Shown: in pieces, positions 11,201 to 23,140 of the stretch
Position numbering within the stretch: position 1 is the stretch's first letter
Layout: each line of letters begins with the position of its first letter
Assembly (NCBI GenBank): GCA_001949185.1
Contig: BDGG01000011.1
Coordinates: forward strand, 1,536,597-1,600,596
Origin: Ramazzottius varieornatus
Lineage: Eukaryota > Tardigrada > Eutardigrada > Parachela > Ramazzottiidae
DNA length: 64,000 nt
Reading direction: 5' to 3'
Notes under the pieces: model-generated
The model's database searches: none
What the model was told of the DNA's origin: nothing
What the model saw: the letters and a program-made list of their open reading frames with translations, nothing else
Program-made: the position numbers and the translations under genes

Positions 11201-14200
11201 TCCATGGCAATCTGCGCAGTTCGTCGGTGTATGTCGAGTCGGATTGGTCGGTGAAGATCAGCGACTGGTAAGGTGAGAATTTCATCTGTCTATCTTTCAT
11301 CAGCCATTTTTCGGCAAAGGTTGAAGTGAAGTGAGTGGGTGCTTGTAGGGAGTACGCGCATTTGTACAGTCTGCAAGGGACGTTTGTGGCCAAGGAGCAG
11401 ACCTTCAAGAAGGTGCATAGGATACCCAAAACGCAACAGATACCACTGACCGTGCCGCACTTGTGGACGGCGCCGGAACTGATCAAGGCGGCTGTCGATC
11501 AGACGGGACTACTTCCTCAACGAACAGCCGACATCTACAGGTCAGCTTTTTCTTCAATGCATTATCGCAGGAAAATAGCCTTAAACTTATTTAGTATGGG
11601 GAATTAATTTGTCAGTAAATTCCAAGCCCACAGCTTTCCTTACTTCCGTCTGATCCGTCGTGCAGTATATTCAGTTGCATCCTAATTTACAGTAATATGC
11701 ACTTTCAAAAATGTTGAAACGTTCAGATTTTTGGTTTCAACAAGTTGAAATATTGTGAAATCCCCTGAAATTTCGAAAGTGGGCCAGTGGAAAAGAATGA
11801 GCTCAGAAAATGTTCGACCAAGTGAGGGCTTGATTTGGCTAGGCAGAAGCGATTATACAGTACTTTTGAGTTGTGACTGCTGGGTAGACATTACTTATGC
11901 TACGGACTGTCAAGAGTGGATTTCCATGGGGCTTTTCTACGATTGCAGTTACGGTATTATCTTTTACGAAATCCTGACCAGCTTCTACCCGTACAAATGG
12001 AAGCCTTCCAGTGGTCCTCCTTTGCCCATCATCATGCGCATTCTCAACCCTAAAAAGCCTCTCCGACCTCTCGACCTGGAGACCGCGGAAACGCTAGCTG
12101 AGGTCCCCGACTCCATGTTACGCCTGATGAAGTCCTGTTGGCACGTCAAACCTGAACGTCGTGTGACGTCCTACGGCATCAGCGTCATCCTGGCCGAAGT
12201 CCAGGCCGAGACGAAGCGGATGGCTGACTTGACCATCATCAACACTGACGTCTTCATTGAGAAGCAGAAAGCCGAGATCAAGAACTACAACTCTGACTTG
12301 AGGCAGCGGGTGCTGGATTTGAAGAGGGCCGGCGAAGAGTTCCAGACGCCGTTAGTGTATGAGCGGACCAGGAGTAAACTGCCAACCGAACCACAACTCA
12401 TTGAGAAAGCCTATATCATGCATATCACCATGGTCGAATACTCGGATCTGCTTGGTAAGATATCAACCTTTGCGCAAGCTTGTAGCCAATATCACCGTCA
12501 ACTTGCGCCACTTGGAAGAAAACAAAGCCGACAATTTCGTTTGCCGATGTGGCGCACGCTTCCGGCCAATTATACCAGTCTCGTGCGCCACTTGGAAATA
12601 CGACTTGTCAAATATGTTCGCCGAGCTGTCAGTTCCCTGTCAAAAAAGAGACTACCGGCATGTTGATCGGTACAAGGGAAGAGGGTCAGTAACGTGGTGA
12701 TATCATCCCTCCATTTTCTTGCAGGTGGGACGCACGGTGAGTCGGCCATAGCCTTGATTGAGCGTTTCCAGACCATGATCAATCAACACTTGCTGACCAT
12801 TCCCGATCCGAACATCTTCCGTCTTCATGCATCCGGTGACGACTGTACCATCCTCTGTGGTATCCCTGAAGGAGGTCTGCAGTATACCGACACCATCGCT
12901 ACCATGGCCTTCGACATTCTGACCATCACATGGAAAGCCGTCATGCTGGACATCGACATTGACCACATCAAGATCCGCATTGGCATTCACTGCGGCCCAG
13001 TCTTAGCTGGACTGTATGGCGGTGAACACTCCGAGTATACCATCATCGGAGATAACCGTGACATCGCTGAAGACATGGAGGTAAGCGCACCGTAATCCCT
13101 TGTGCCAACGTCACCAGTAGTGAGGACCTAGGCAGGCAGACTCGACAGCATCAGTTTGTCCAAGTGGCGCACACTTGCGGTCAATGACAGTGAGAGCGTG
13201 CGCCGCTTGGGAAAACAGTCTGGCCCAATACTTTTGCAAGTTGGCAGTTTCTTTTTCTTTTGTAGCGCCTTTCAGCGACCTTCCGAATTCTGATCAGTGA
13301 GGACTTTTTGGAAGACCTGAAGCACTTTAACGGCTACAGTTACATCCGCAACACGGACCGTAGCCGCTTTCATGAGAAGAAGACAACCTACTGGTTGATC
13401 GGTCGAGAGAACTATCCGTTCCAAGAGTCCCTGGACGAAATTCACACGGAATTTGGACGCATAACGGACGGTCGAGTTCCATTACCGCCCAAGAAGAAGG
13501 CCAAGTCGGCCATGGCTGGTGCCGCACCTGCCCATCTGGAACGCGTTCAAGCAAGACGAACGTCCATCGCAGCTTATGACGCTCAGCAGACGACCGAGAA
13601 TCGCGCCAGTATCTTGGAAAGAAGAAAACCTCGAGACAAACGCATCTCAAAAGGGTCAGTTATTTTCACAAATCAGTAAAGTTTTATCTGAAACCTCGGC
13701 AAACAAACTTTCGCAAGTGGTGCATGCTGCCAGCTAGCAACACCGCCAGCGTGCGCTACTTAGAGAAATGGTCCTGTCGAGTCGGTCCAAGTGGCGCATG
13801 TTATCATTGTTCCTGGCTAAAAGTATGCGCCACTTGGCAGAAAGATCATAACGATTTCTTGGATTATCGGTTTTAGATTTTGAAATCTATTCGTCGTTCT
13901 TTTTCGGTGTTTTAGAATGGACTTTAAGAATTCATTTTGTGATATGACGAAAAGGCATGTCATTATTTTGCAGGTCGTTGGGTCCAGAGGCGGTGCGGAA
14001 GTCTTTGAAATCCCACTCGATCGTTGAGCCTGACGACGGTGAGAGGGCCAGGATCGACGTAGTCAAACTACGCAACACCGAGCTGATCGTTGTGGACTTT
14101 GAGGACGATGACGAACACGCCTTAGCCATGGCCGATGCCCAACGACGCTTCCTGTACCCCGGCCCACCTGGTAGCGGCCTCTCCGTCATCAAAGAAGCCT

Positions 14201-17200
14201 CCAGCATCGGCTTGCAGTCTTCACGAAACAAGTCAGAGAGCACTCAACTCCAAGACAGCGAATCCATCCAGCAATCCCTCACAGCAACAGATCAACCCTC
14301 CTACCAATCAAGCTCAGTTTCGGACGCCGAAGCCCTACTGCATTCTCATTCAAAAGACCATTCGGCTTCAGTCATCGTGCAGATCTCCAAGGATTTATCT
14401 GACGTGCAGTCTTTCGTCACGCAGAGTTCGATGCCCGTTCAACCAGCACCAACTGTACCTTCAGTACGGTCTGTCCAAAAGCTCAATGCACCTATGAGAA
14501 TGACGGTCAGTGAGACCATCCGAGCACAACCCACCATCGTGGCGCACCCTAACCCCTTCACCTTGGCTGTTCAAAGAGTCAAGTCAGACACGACCTCGCT
14601 ACCCTTCCAGATGACGGTTAGCGAGACGGTGACCACTCAACCGACGGTGGTGTCACACCCCAACCCCTTCATACTGGCGGGGCTGATCAGTGGCAAACGA
14701 AGCGCCAAAGTGGCACCAGCACCGCAAGAAGTGACGTTGGAAATGCAGGAAAGACTACCGAGTATCAAAAGTGTCCCGTCTGTCCAAGTGAAAAATACAC
14801 CCGTCAGTCAAACTGAAATGGCCGATAATCAACCAACTCAACCGGCCAGTTTCCCAGCAAGGCAAATTACGGTGCAAGTGGAGCCTACCAATTGGCTGCA
14901 GCCAACTGGAAGCGTGGCTACGAATGAGAAAAGGCCGACGGTAAAGGATCGACTGTCGGTGCTTGAGAAACACAGTGCGCAAAGTCAGCAAAGTGATGGA
15001 AGTGCAGGTGCCTCGGTAGTAGCCAGTTGGTCAATACGCAGTCAAGCGGGTTCGACCAGGGCACTCGGAGGTGCCATCTCCGGAGTCTCCTCCATCAAAA
15101 GCTGGTCGACCATGCCTCGAGATGTTCAGTCGCAGTACAGCAACGACTTGGAAGCACCTTCTACCACTACGTTGACACATCCAACCAAGCACTCTCCCTC
15201 GTTTGACGCAAGCTCGCTGACGATGGCTGGCAACCAGCCGCGACTGCCTCAAGTCCATTCCCCAGGTCCATTCCCTGACGAGGCAGTCATCGGAGTAAAC
15301 TCGCTCAATACATATTCGACGTTACCCCAAATGCCTTCATCGAATGCAGCGACGGTTGGGACCTACACAGGTCGCAATAACATCGACGCACTTATGAACG
15401 CCTCCCCTCCAAGCGGCCCACAGCTTTATCCCAGTGTGGCTACTGTTGACTCGTCCGATGGCAGTATCAAAGGTGTGACGTCGGTCAAGACTTGGGCAAC
15501 GCTACCCGCAGCGCCTTCGACCAACCCAGGGACCGTCGGCTCGCTCTCTAATCAAACTGTCCTTAGCACCATCCCAACGGCCAACCAGCAAGCTTCATCA
15601 GACGTCGTCTCAAACTTTTTCGAAAACAGCAGAACGTTTTCCCAGCTGCATATGCCGGCAGTAACATCGGCCAGCTTACCCCAAATACCACCTGCCAACT
15701 TTGAAGCGATGAGCGACCTGAGGAGCCTCCAGCCAATATCCCGGGTCAGTGCCACTCAGTTGACTGAAAATAACCGTACGTTGTCAGAGATGGGCATATC
15801 TGCGGCCAGTCTACCTGGCTTGCCTTCGGTCAAGACAGAGATGGCTGAATGGCCAGCGAGTTACATGACTTCAAGTACTACATCAAGCAACGCCCTTCCT
15901 GCTGTGGCTTCTGTCAAGACATGGTCAACTTTGCCCTCAGCCTCTTCCGCAAACAAGCAGCCTTTGGGGGATATGGCCTTGTCGAATGCCATGATGAGAT
16001 CGAATGTGGGTATGTTGGGACCTCTAACGGATAGCAAGACGGACAGCCAGAGCATGTCATTGCAGAAGCAGCCGACCATCTTTGACGTGTCGAAACCCAT
16101 GCAGACACTGGGTGCCCCAATGACCGTTGCCGACATGGTGCCTTCGCAAGCTACGTTAGAGCACATCGTCCGAGTTCTCTCCACAAACGTACCTTCCGTC
16201 ACGGGTACAAGCGCGGACTCAAGAGAAGACACGAAGGCTAACCCTGCGCCAAGTGGAGAGACCGAAGGACCGGAGGAAGATAGTCCAGCGATAAATCTCC
16301 AAGTAATAAACCGACCGGAGGAAACAGCCGAGCCAGTGGATGACAGCAAAGAACGGGTGAAGAGCCAGTGGAGGTCTCTTTTGGACAAACAAGTCACTCG
16401 ACGTCGATCGTCCCTCCCCGCAGCCATCCCTCTTATCCTCCAACCCACGCAAGACAATAAGGTAGGTTTTCTCCTTTCTGATCGTCTTTAGAAGGCCGTC
16501 CACAGTTCAACATGGATATTGTTGTCTATGTTTTATAGACTGAGAGGGTATTGAGCACCTGGCGGGCTTTAGTCGACAAAGTACAGCAGCAACGTCGCCA
16601 GTCGCTGACTGGTACCTTACCTACTTTCACCGCAGACACACCGCTTGATCATGGAAACGAAGCTGCTGCGGTATCTGAAGGACCAGAAAGGCGACGGTAC
16701 TCTGCACCGGCCACTGTAATCATGCCGGCTGAAGCTTCCGATGTTGTGTCGTTAACACCAGCCAGGCCAGCAAGACAGTCTGAGGAAGATGGACTTTTGC
16801 CGTCCAGTACAGCCGATAGGCAATTTGTGGCTGGCAGGAAAGCTTCAATGGCAACTGAGGCGAACGGAAACGACGCTGGACCTTCATTGTCTGCAACCTC
16901 GCAAACGACGGTGGTGATCTTTCCCCAAGTCCAAGCTTTACCGACAATCCAACCAAGAAAAATTGAAGGCATGTTGCAGCCTGAAGCCACCGTGGTACTG
17001 GCAGCCCGAGGTGAGGCTGTAATGTTACCGTTCGTTACTGCGGAAGCAGCCGATGATGGACAATCAAGTACGGCCACACCCATGCCCATTGCTGGTCGGA
17101 GGGAATCTACGGATGGAAATGGCAGTATCAGTACCGCTGCTCGACCGTCTCTGGTTGGTCGAAAAGCCTCCGTGGCTCCGTCTGTTACCTTACCTGGAGC

Positions 17201-18662
17201 ACCTCGGAGGGAAATTTATGTCGAGGTCGATCCAGTCGCAAGAACATCACGACAGGAATGGCCCGAAGACGTTACCGGTGGTACCTTCCAATCAAGTGAG
17301 GCAGCGCGACTTTCGCTGACAGGTAGAAGACTGTCCGATGCGCCAACGGCCAATCGCGTGCTGACTGCTCGACCAGCAGTCATTTTAGTGCCTGAAAATG
17401 ACGTAGAGGCATCTGGTGAGGATACCGCTCCCCTTTCTGGAACAGCCAATCGACTATCGTTGTCAAGCCGAAGGGAATCCAGCGTGACGGATGACGAGGT
17501 CAGACGACAAGGTGCGCAGCTTTCGGCTGTGACTGAGACTTTTCCAAATGAAGTCGCCGATGAGGGGGTGCTACCGTCGAACGCAGTCAGATTTTCAGCC
17601 ACTGGCCGGAGTGCTTGGGATTACACAGCAGAGGACAATGCCCGTCTGGCTCGAGAAGAAAGAATGGTTAGAGCTCAGCGGAAAAGAATGCCGACAAGTC
17701 AGCCGGAAGAAACCTTACTGACCACAGCTGATCAACTATCGTCAAGTCCGAGAAATCAATCAACCAAGCCGGTCCATGACATTCCGACGTCTCTCTCACC
17801 ATCGACGCCTGTCCGAAGTTCTGTTGTGAGGGAAACGGATGAAGAAACTGAAGCAGCCAGACGACGTAAAGAGAGTAGAAGTGCGACGGGTGAACGAAGG
17901 ATGATCGAGGTGATCCAAGCTCCCATTGTCATGAGTCCGTCCGAGGTGGAACAAGTCATGAAGAGACGAAGACGAAGTATCAAAAGTAATAACCGAAGGA
18001 GAAGCTCTGCACGAACGTCGACTGTCGCAGCGGATGAATTTCCTACAACTCTTCAGGCGATCAATCAAGCGGAAGAGGCAACTGACGATGTTGGACTTTC
18101 CACAACCACGAACAGGCTTTCGTTGTCGACTCGGCAGCCTTCGAACGAATTGATACCAAGTCGGAAAAAGTCATCCAAACCTCGAACAGAAACGTCACTT
18201 GCGAAGGAAAGTCCGGTGATGATTGTATACCCTTCTCCGACAGAGGAAGAGGCGCCTCACGCACAAAAAGAGCGCAAACGAAAGAAGAAGCTCCAAGCCC
18301 ATCATTCGATCCACTCGCACCGTAGCATTGACAACCCTTTAGAGCATCTTCCACCGGGACGGTTGAGTCCGCTGGAGCGACCTGAGAAGAGTGCGCGGGA
18401 ATCGAGAGACGAGGAGAGGATGAGGAGGGAGTCGGCTAGCCGTGTCGTGCCTTGGTTGGCCGAAGTAGAGATAACGGAGATTGCCGTGGGAGAAGGACCG
18501 ATGGTTGTTGAAGAAGTGCCATCGGCACCCAGAAGCTCACCGCGAGAATCTGAAAACATGGTCGGTCTAACGGCATCTCCATCAGAGTCCTTATCGTGGT
18601 TGACTGATGCGGATAATATCACTCAAACTGGCTCACCGCGGAAACCTCGTGACTCTCGCTAG
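8290..18662 (+). CDS. Receptor guanylyl cyclase-like protein with PstS-like ectodomain and giant tail
   Basis: Exons: 8290-8467, 8803-9205, 9492-9849, 10036-10331, 10427-10758, 10895-11267, 11349-11540, 11949-12454, 12725-13080, 13266-13654, 13974-16461, 16539-18662, about 2,664 aa with all phases consistent. ATG 8290 was chosen because it starts a signal peptide (FVLVLLLFHVSV); in-frame ATGs at 8158 and 8275 are possible. Residues about 60-430 follow the PstS order: FPT..VVVVFKVPGL, DTMLKIFTGVYTKWSQI, YSITYTSRVNLIAYGKA, YPLIGMSFI, VLRYYRWV. The PstS phosphate-loop RADGSGTS is not conserved. A TM helix is at about 445-475 (VLPPLIAFIFVAYL). The pseudokinase (523-805) has HGNLRSSSV for HRDLKxxN and SDW for DFG. 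The cyclase domain (about 860-1080) keeps GDD and RIGIHCGP but has lost other catalytic positions. The remaining roughly 1,500 aa are disordered and repetitive. One gene is inferred because the late exons have no internal start and stay in phase. Confidence 0.8.
8602..8735. repeat. Palindromic repeat pair, cyclase-like gene intron 1
   Basis: Hairpins near 8602-8654 and 8688-8735 with arms TTAGTGGCGCACAT / GTGTGCGCCACTTGG and CAAGTGGCGCACGT / CTGCGCCACATGG. Both belong to the intron-associated family. Confidence 0.75.
9281..9334. repeat. Palindromic repeat, cyclase-like gene intron 2
   Basis: A hairpin with arms CAAAGTGGCGCACG and CGTGCGCCACTTGG around a loop of about 22 nt, in the 286-bp intron. 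Confidence 0.75.
12500..12630. repeat. Palindromic repeat, cyclase-like gene intron 8
   Basis: A right arm near 12500-12520, a complete hairpin near 12546-12598 (GATGTGGCGCACGC / CGTGCGCCACTTGG) and the family tail ACTTGTCAAATATGTTCGCC. Confidence 0.75.
13158..13212. repeat. Palindromic repeat, cyclase-like gene intron 9
   Basis: A hairpin with arms CCAAGTGGCGCACAC and GCGTGCGCCGCTTGG. It sits centrally in a 185-bp intron (13081-13265) and, with its flanks, accounts for much of the intron. Confidence 0.75.
13712..13840. repeat. Palindromic repeat pair, cyclase-like gene intron 10
   Basis: Two hairpins: a diverged one (CAAGTGGTGCATGC / GCGTGCGCTACTTAG, about 13714-13763) and a clean one (CAAGTGGCGCATGT / TATGCGCCACTTGG, about 13788-13838), separated by the family spacer. 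Confidence 0.75.
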
Positions 18663-21600
18663 TTGGTTTTCTTGACATTCTGTGCCGCAACTTATCGTTT
18701 CTTCTTGTGTTTTATGGTCCCAGTTGCATTTAGATTTGGCTCTGCTCTTTCGTTCTTTCTTTGAATATTCAATTTATCGGCAGCGACATCTCTCTCACTT
18801 ACATTTATCCACATTCGATTGAAGAAGCCCCAAACTCCATCATCAAATGAATGTCAGCTGCGCAGGGATGGGCTAAGGGCCTGACTTGGCCTGGGAATGT
18901 AATTCTGTAGTCCCAAAATCTATTAATTATTTAAATTATTTTTTTGAATCAGTCTTTTCAGACTGCCGTACACGAGGCCCACTCGACAACCTTTCCCTCG
19001 TACATTAAAATACAGGCTGAAAATCCCACAGGATCATTCGATAGCTACATTCAGTCTGAACAAGATTTCATAAGAGGATAATATGAATTATTTCCGAATC
19101 TGGCGACTTCTGAAACAAAAGAAGAAGCACTTCTAGCATCGAAACTCAAATTGCAAATAGAGAAAGGATACCGTCCGGAGGCCAGCGACATTTTCCAAAT
19201 TTTGCTTCAAAAGACATTCACGACTTACTGTCAGGAACACGGAGAAATCACGACGAAATGAAGCGAATCACTTGACTGATCACACACGATCCGAACGACA
19301 AATGATGCGTGCCGCAAGTTACGCATCTGGTTTTAATGAGAACTGGAACATGCAAGGATGGCAACTATTCAACCGCTTTGGCTGTTGCTCCGAACATTGA
19401 CCGTCTGATTGAGCAGCATTTCCCGTTTTGATTCCAAATACACCTTGACTGAATAGAACAGCTGCACTCCCGTATTTGGACCTGATTCATGCGTACGATT
19501 CCGTCCAGAAACATACATTACGAGGATCAGTCGATCTTCCCCGGTGGCGGAATGATCGAGAGGTAAGCTCAGCTTTGTGGGATGGCCATTCGATAGCCCT
19601 TCCAGCTGTTTGAACATTCAAAGCCAATGTGGGCTTAAGTGGTTCTGCAGGAGGTTGACCATTTGGTAAATCTCTGGGTCTATCGTTGGTGAAACAGAGC
19701 TTAGACTACGTTCAGCAAATAGTGAAACTCTGGAATAACCCTGTTTTTGCAATCCCTTCCAACTTTCCATTTCTAGCACTCCCGTTCGGATCCTCCTGGT
19801 CAATTGTTTTGCCTTCGAAGTTGTACGGTGTTCCCGGTGCTAGCTAACTCTTGCGTAATGAATAATACACGCGCAATGGTTAATTGAGGGACAGCAAAAA
19901 ATTTGGGACAGGCCTTTTCGCTACGGTAGCGGTGGTACGGAAGCACGTACGTATACGACCGATTCACACTGTTGTACTTTTCAACAATTTGCCACGGTTG
20001 AAGTTCCATTTTACCGTCCTTTCCGCATGTCCCACAACTTTACTGTCCTTTAATTTCCCATCGAGCGTGTACAGGACAATGAAATCATTAGAGGAAGCGT
20101 ATTAACGTATATACAACCTGAAGGGTAAAACGTGATGAGAGCGTGGTAACTAACGTAAGGTATTTGCGGAAAAACTGAGCCGTGGTATCTGTGGTATCGT
20201 ACGGTGTCTCGAGCACGCTCGGACTGTGTAGTTAGAATCAACAATCAAGGTAGATGTACGCCCTTATGGACCGAGGTAGCAGAGTGCCACGCGGCCCAAC
20301 ATGAATCAGTACGAAAACGGAAAAATGTTAATCACGCCAGCAAACGCTACCGCTGCACCAGAAAGACATTCTCGAGACCTGGAAGTCGGTGGATCGACTC
20401 ACGTTCCGCCTTATATTTTTATATTTATTACTAGTATTAATTGCAATTCCCACCCCAATTAGCGTTCCCGGTCTTCCCAGACAGACGCTCCCGGTCCTCA
20501 TCTTTGAACGGGATTTTCCCGGTACTGTAATTCTGGACTCGTTTGGGTGGGAATATTCCCGCCATTCCCGGCCTTAGTCAGGCGTGCAGCTGCGCTCATG
20601 TGCATTACGTTTTAGCGCGATCAGCGTTTCATTTTATGCTCGTAATACTACAAGATGTTCCCTTCGCCTTCGCCTCGCTCGCAGCTTGTCGATGAAGTAG
20701 AAAATGAAAATGTGTAGTTTCGAAAGTTCTTTATTGGTTATGGGGAAAGGATAGGTTCATCACTTCCGAGATGTGTTAGTTCATGGGTATATGGGTATCG
20801 AAATCCCAGCTTCCAGAACATTTATTTATGTGCCGAAAGGTCCCCTTTTTGGGATGAAGTCCGAGAGAACATCAAATGGGAGGGAATGGTAAGTTTGCCG
20901 CAACTCGCCGTGGTTCGAAGTCTCGACAAACTGAAAGCCGTTGCGGGAAGAGTTTTGGGGATTCTTGAGGGTGATTCTGCTCATATTGACCCCTATCAGT
21001 CCATAGCTTGATTTCTGCGTCCCTTCATGTCATTCTACTTCCACCCTGAGGGAAGATTATTCATTCTGAAGACTCAACAGAAGATGGCACGAAAATATCG
21101 CTAAATCCTCGTTAATCGCCCTTATGTTTCATAATGCGATACCGTAAAGAAGCTCCTCACAAAAGCGGACTGGTCAGAAATCATATTTGACTTCAGGTAC
21201 GTGTTCCCCAATGTCAGGTCCATGTTACCTCACCAGCAGTTAAAAAAAGCCTCACGGGTGCCAAAACTGTTTCCTGATAAATAGTTTTATTAGTGAATGT
21301 TCCGGAAATTTGGCTGCCGAAACCCGTATGTCGTAAATGCCGTGTTAGGGAAGCCTAAGGTTGTGTATTCCTAGCTGGGAGCTCTTGGAATGGGAAGTAG
21401 GAAAGGAATTCCTAATATTCCTATATTCCTATATTCCTACATTCCTTTCTCAAATTGAGTCAACACAAATTGGGAATTCCATCCGCGGTTCCGGAAACCG
21501 GTTTTCTGCAGTAATCATTAATCTTTTACGAAGAACAAATACCTTCTCGAGATTCCAACGGAAAGATCTAGCTTGAAGCTACACCAAAACAACACGACCG

Positions 21601-21698
21601 TTCAAACCTCCAAGGAACCAGGAAAGACAACTGACCACCTCGGTTAAGCAATACGAAGGGCAAGTACAGCAGAACAAATTTCCACTTTGAAGAGCCTT
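18663..21698. other. Intergenic, transposon debris, no intact gene
   Basis: No intact gene is seen. From about 18957 to 19262 a plus-strand frame reads coherently with stops (residues like TAVHEAHSTTFPSYIKIQAE, then an E/K-rich stretch), suggesting a decayed coding sequence of unknown family. Minus-strand frames at 19369-19803 are similar fragments. About 19893-20075 is a dispersed repeat matching 60108-60285. GGAATTCC-type patches lie near 20443-20575 and 21365-21500. A further coherent but stop-interrupted plus frame spans about 20790-21100 (FLRPFMSFYFHPEGRLFILK). None can be named. Confidence 0.5.
19893..20075 (+). repeat. Dispersed repeat, copy A
   Basis: It shares a diverged but collinear alignment of about 170 bp with 60108-60285. 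Shared words are CAGGCCTTTTCGCTAC, GCACGTACGTA, TACCGTC/TGCCGTC and CCGTGTACxGcAG-type ends. It is non-coding and its full length is unknown. Confidence 0.6.
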
Positions 21699-23140
21699 TT
21701 ACATGGTAGCAGGCGAATCATACCCAAACAAATACTTGAGAGTTCGGAAGCCAGTAGAAACCGGCACGACCATTTCATCATCATCGTCTGTCAGTTCATC
21801 TTTCATCACGTCAGTCAGGAACTCGTCGAACTGGGTGCTAATGGCGGAGATTTCTGCGTCAACTTGGCTCTCACCTTCGACTTCTTGGTTAGTAGCAAGG
21901 CCTGCAGTCTGGATAACTCCTAGCACTCCATCCTCCGTTTTGCTCAGAGCACTCTTTCCATGCTTGGTCGTGTCTTTCGCTTTAAAGGTAAAGGCAATTA
22001 ATATTCGATGGACTGGTACAAGACCTGGTATTAAAGCTACTGTCTTCGGTTGGACGTCAATCGCGGACACCTTGCCTGTGCATCCAGATTAGATTCTTCA
22101 TGCCAAGTACTTTTAGAAATGAAAACCGCGCTATGATATCGAGCAATCATAACTAAATTTTGAAATCACTGTATCAGTCCATATCAACTAATTGCCTTTA
22201 CCGGTCTTGGCTCTCTCCTTCCGCTCTTCGTGCAGCTGCATCTTTACCGCGCAGACTCCAGTGACAAGATCCACCTTCATCAGGTTTCGGGCTTGATACT
22301 GGGGTTGAAAAACATCGAGACAAACCATTAGTTCCGGCTGGTAGAACCACTTCCCTCGCCTTTCTAATTTCTCCAGAAGAATAGGGCGTTCCTCCGGAAC
22401 AGGATGGTTACTGAAAGCGGCGTAGATATCCCCGAAACACACTCCGATATCGCCGAGGGTGCATTCATCATATTCTGCTTCGGACTGAGCGGGGACTAGC
22501 GGACGTAACAAAATCACCACGTCTTTGAGTCCATCCCAAAACGTGTGCTGCTCGATTACAACTTTCGCGTCGGAAGGAAGATCGTCAGTAGTTTTTCCGT
22601 ACTTCAGCGCGTAGTCCTAAAGTAAAAAAGGCCTAGTAAATGCACAATTGGACCCTCTGTTCAAAAACTACATCGAAGAGCACGCTGCATTTTTGATATT
22701 ACCTGAATAGCCATAGACGAGCTTTGCAACTGGAGAAAGCTGAAGTAATAAGAGTACCATCGAGTATCAGTGGGTCGCGGTAGCGGGATGGTCTTACTGT
22801 AAAGACCTCTCTGCAGCTTCTAGTTTTCCCATCGATAACCCACTAACACTGAACCAGCTGATTATGGACAGCGCGCACGTCAGGACGGACTTGTACTTCG
22901 GCAGGACCTTCAGCACGTATTTAGAGATCAGATTCATCTGATGAGCGCTGTACGGAAGTATGATGATTTCAGGATGAAGCTTCATCAGATCGGAGCGAGA
23001 TTTACAATGAGCGCCATTGGAGTCGCACGTTACTGCGCGAATATGACCACCCTACTTGACTTTCATATCCGTTATGGCTTCTTCGACTTTCGTCACGACA
23101 TAGTCACCAGTGTGCTTGCAGCGCATACGAATATCATCCT
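21699..23140 (-). pseudogene. Decayed hAT-like transposase
   Basis: Read on the minus strand from about 23140, the translation gives VTCDSNGAHCKSRSDL, then LPYSAHQMNLISKYVLK, then a GKLEAAERSL segment, then PRPTDTRWYSYYFSFLQ: the order of the hAT-type RNase H-like transposase core (D-N-A-x-N, C-x-A-H-x-x-N-L, GKL, T-R-W). It then continues through 22188-22620 and 21699-22070 as the C-terminal helical part. A stop codon precedes the D-N motif and the frame shifts between the GKL and TRW segments, so it is not functional as it stands. An intron-like GT-AG pair joins about 22704 to 22618. Assignment rests on motif order; no alignment could be run. Confidence 0.55.

Noticed and set aside
15861-16503. 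198-codon and other minus-strand frames opposite the cyclase-like tail
   Set aside because: Antisense of a low-complexity coding exon; no family resemblance.
8290-18662. Splitting the gene into a receptor and a separate Ser/Pro-rich protein
   Set aside because: The exons at 13974 and 16539 have no plausible start codons at their beginning and join in phase to the cyclase-domain exons; a single model is simpler, though transcripts should confirm it.
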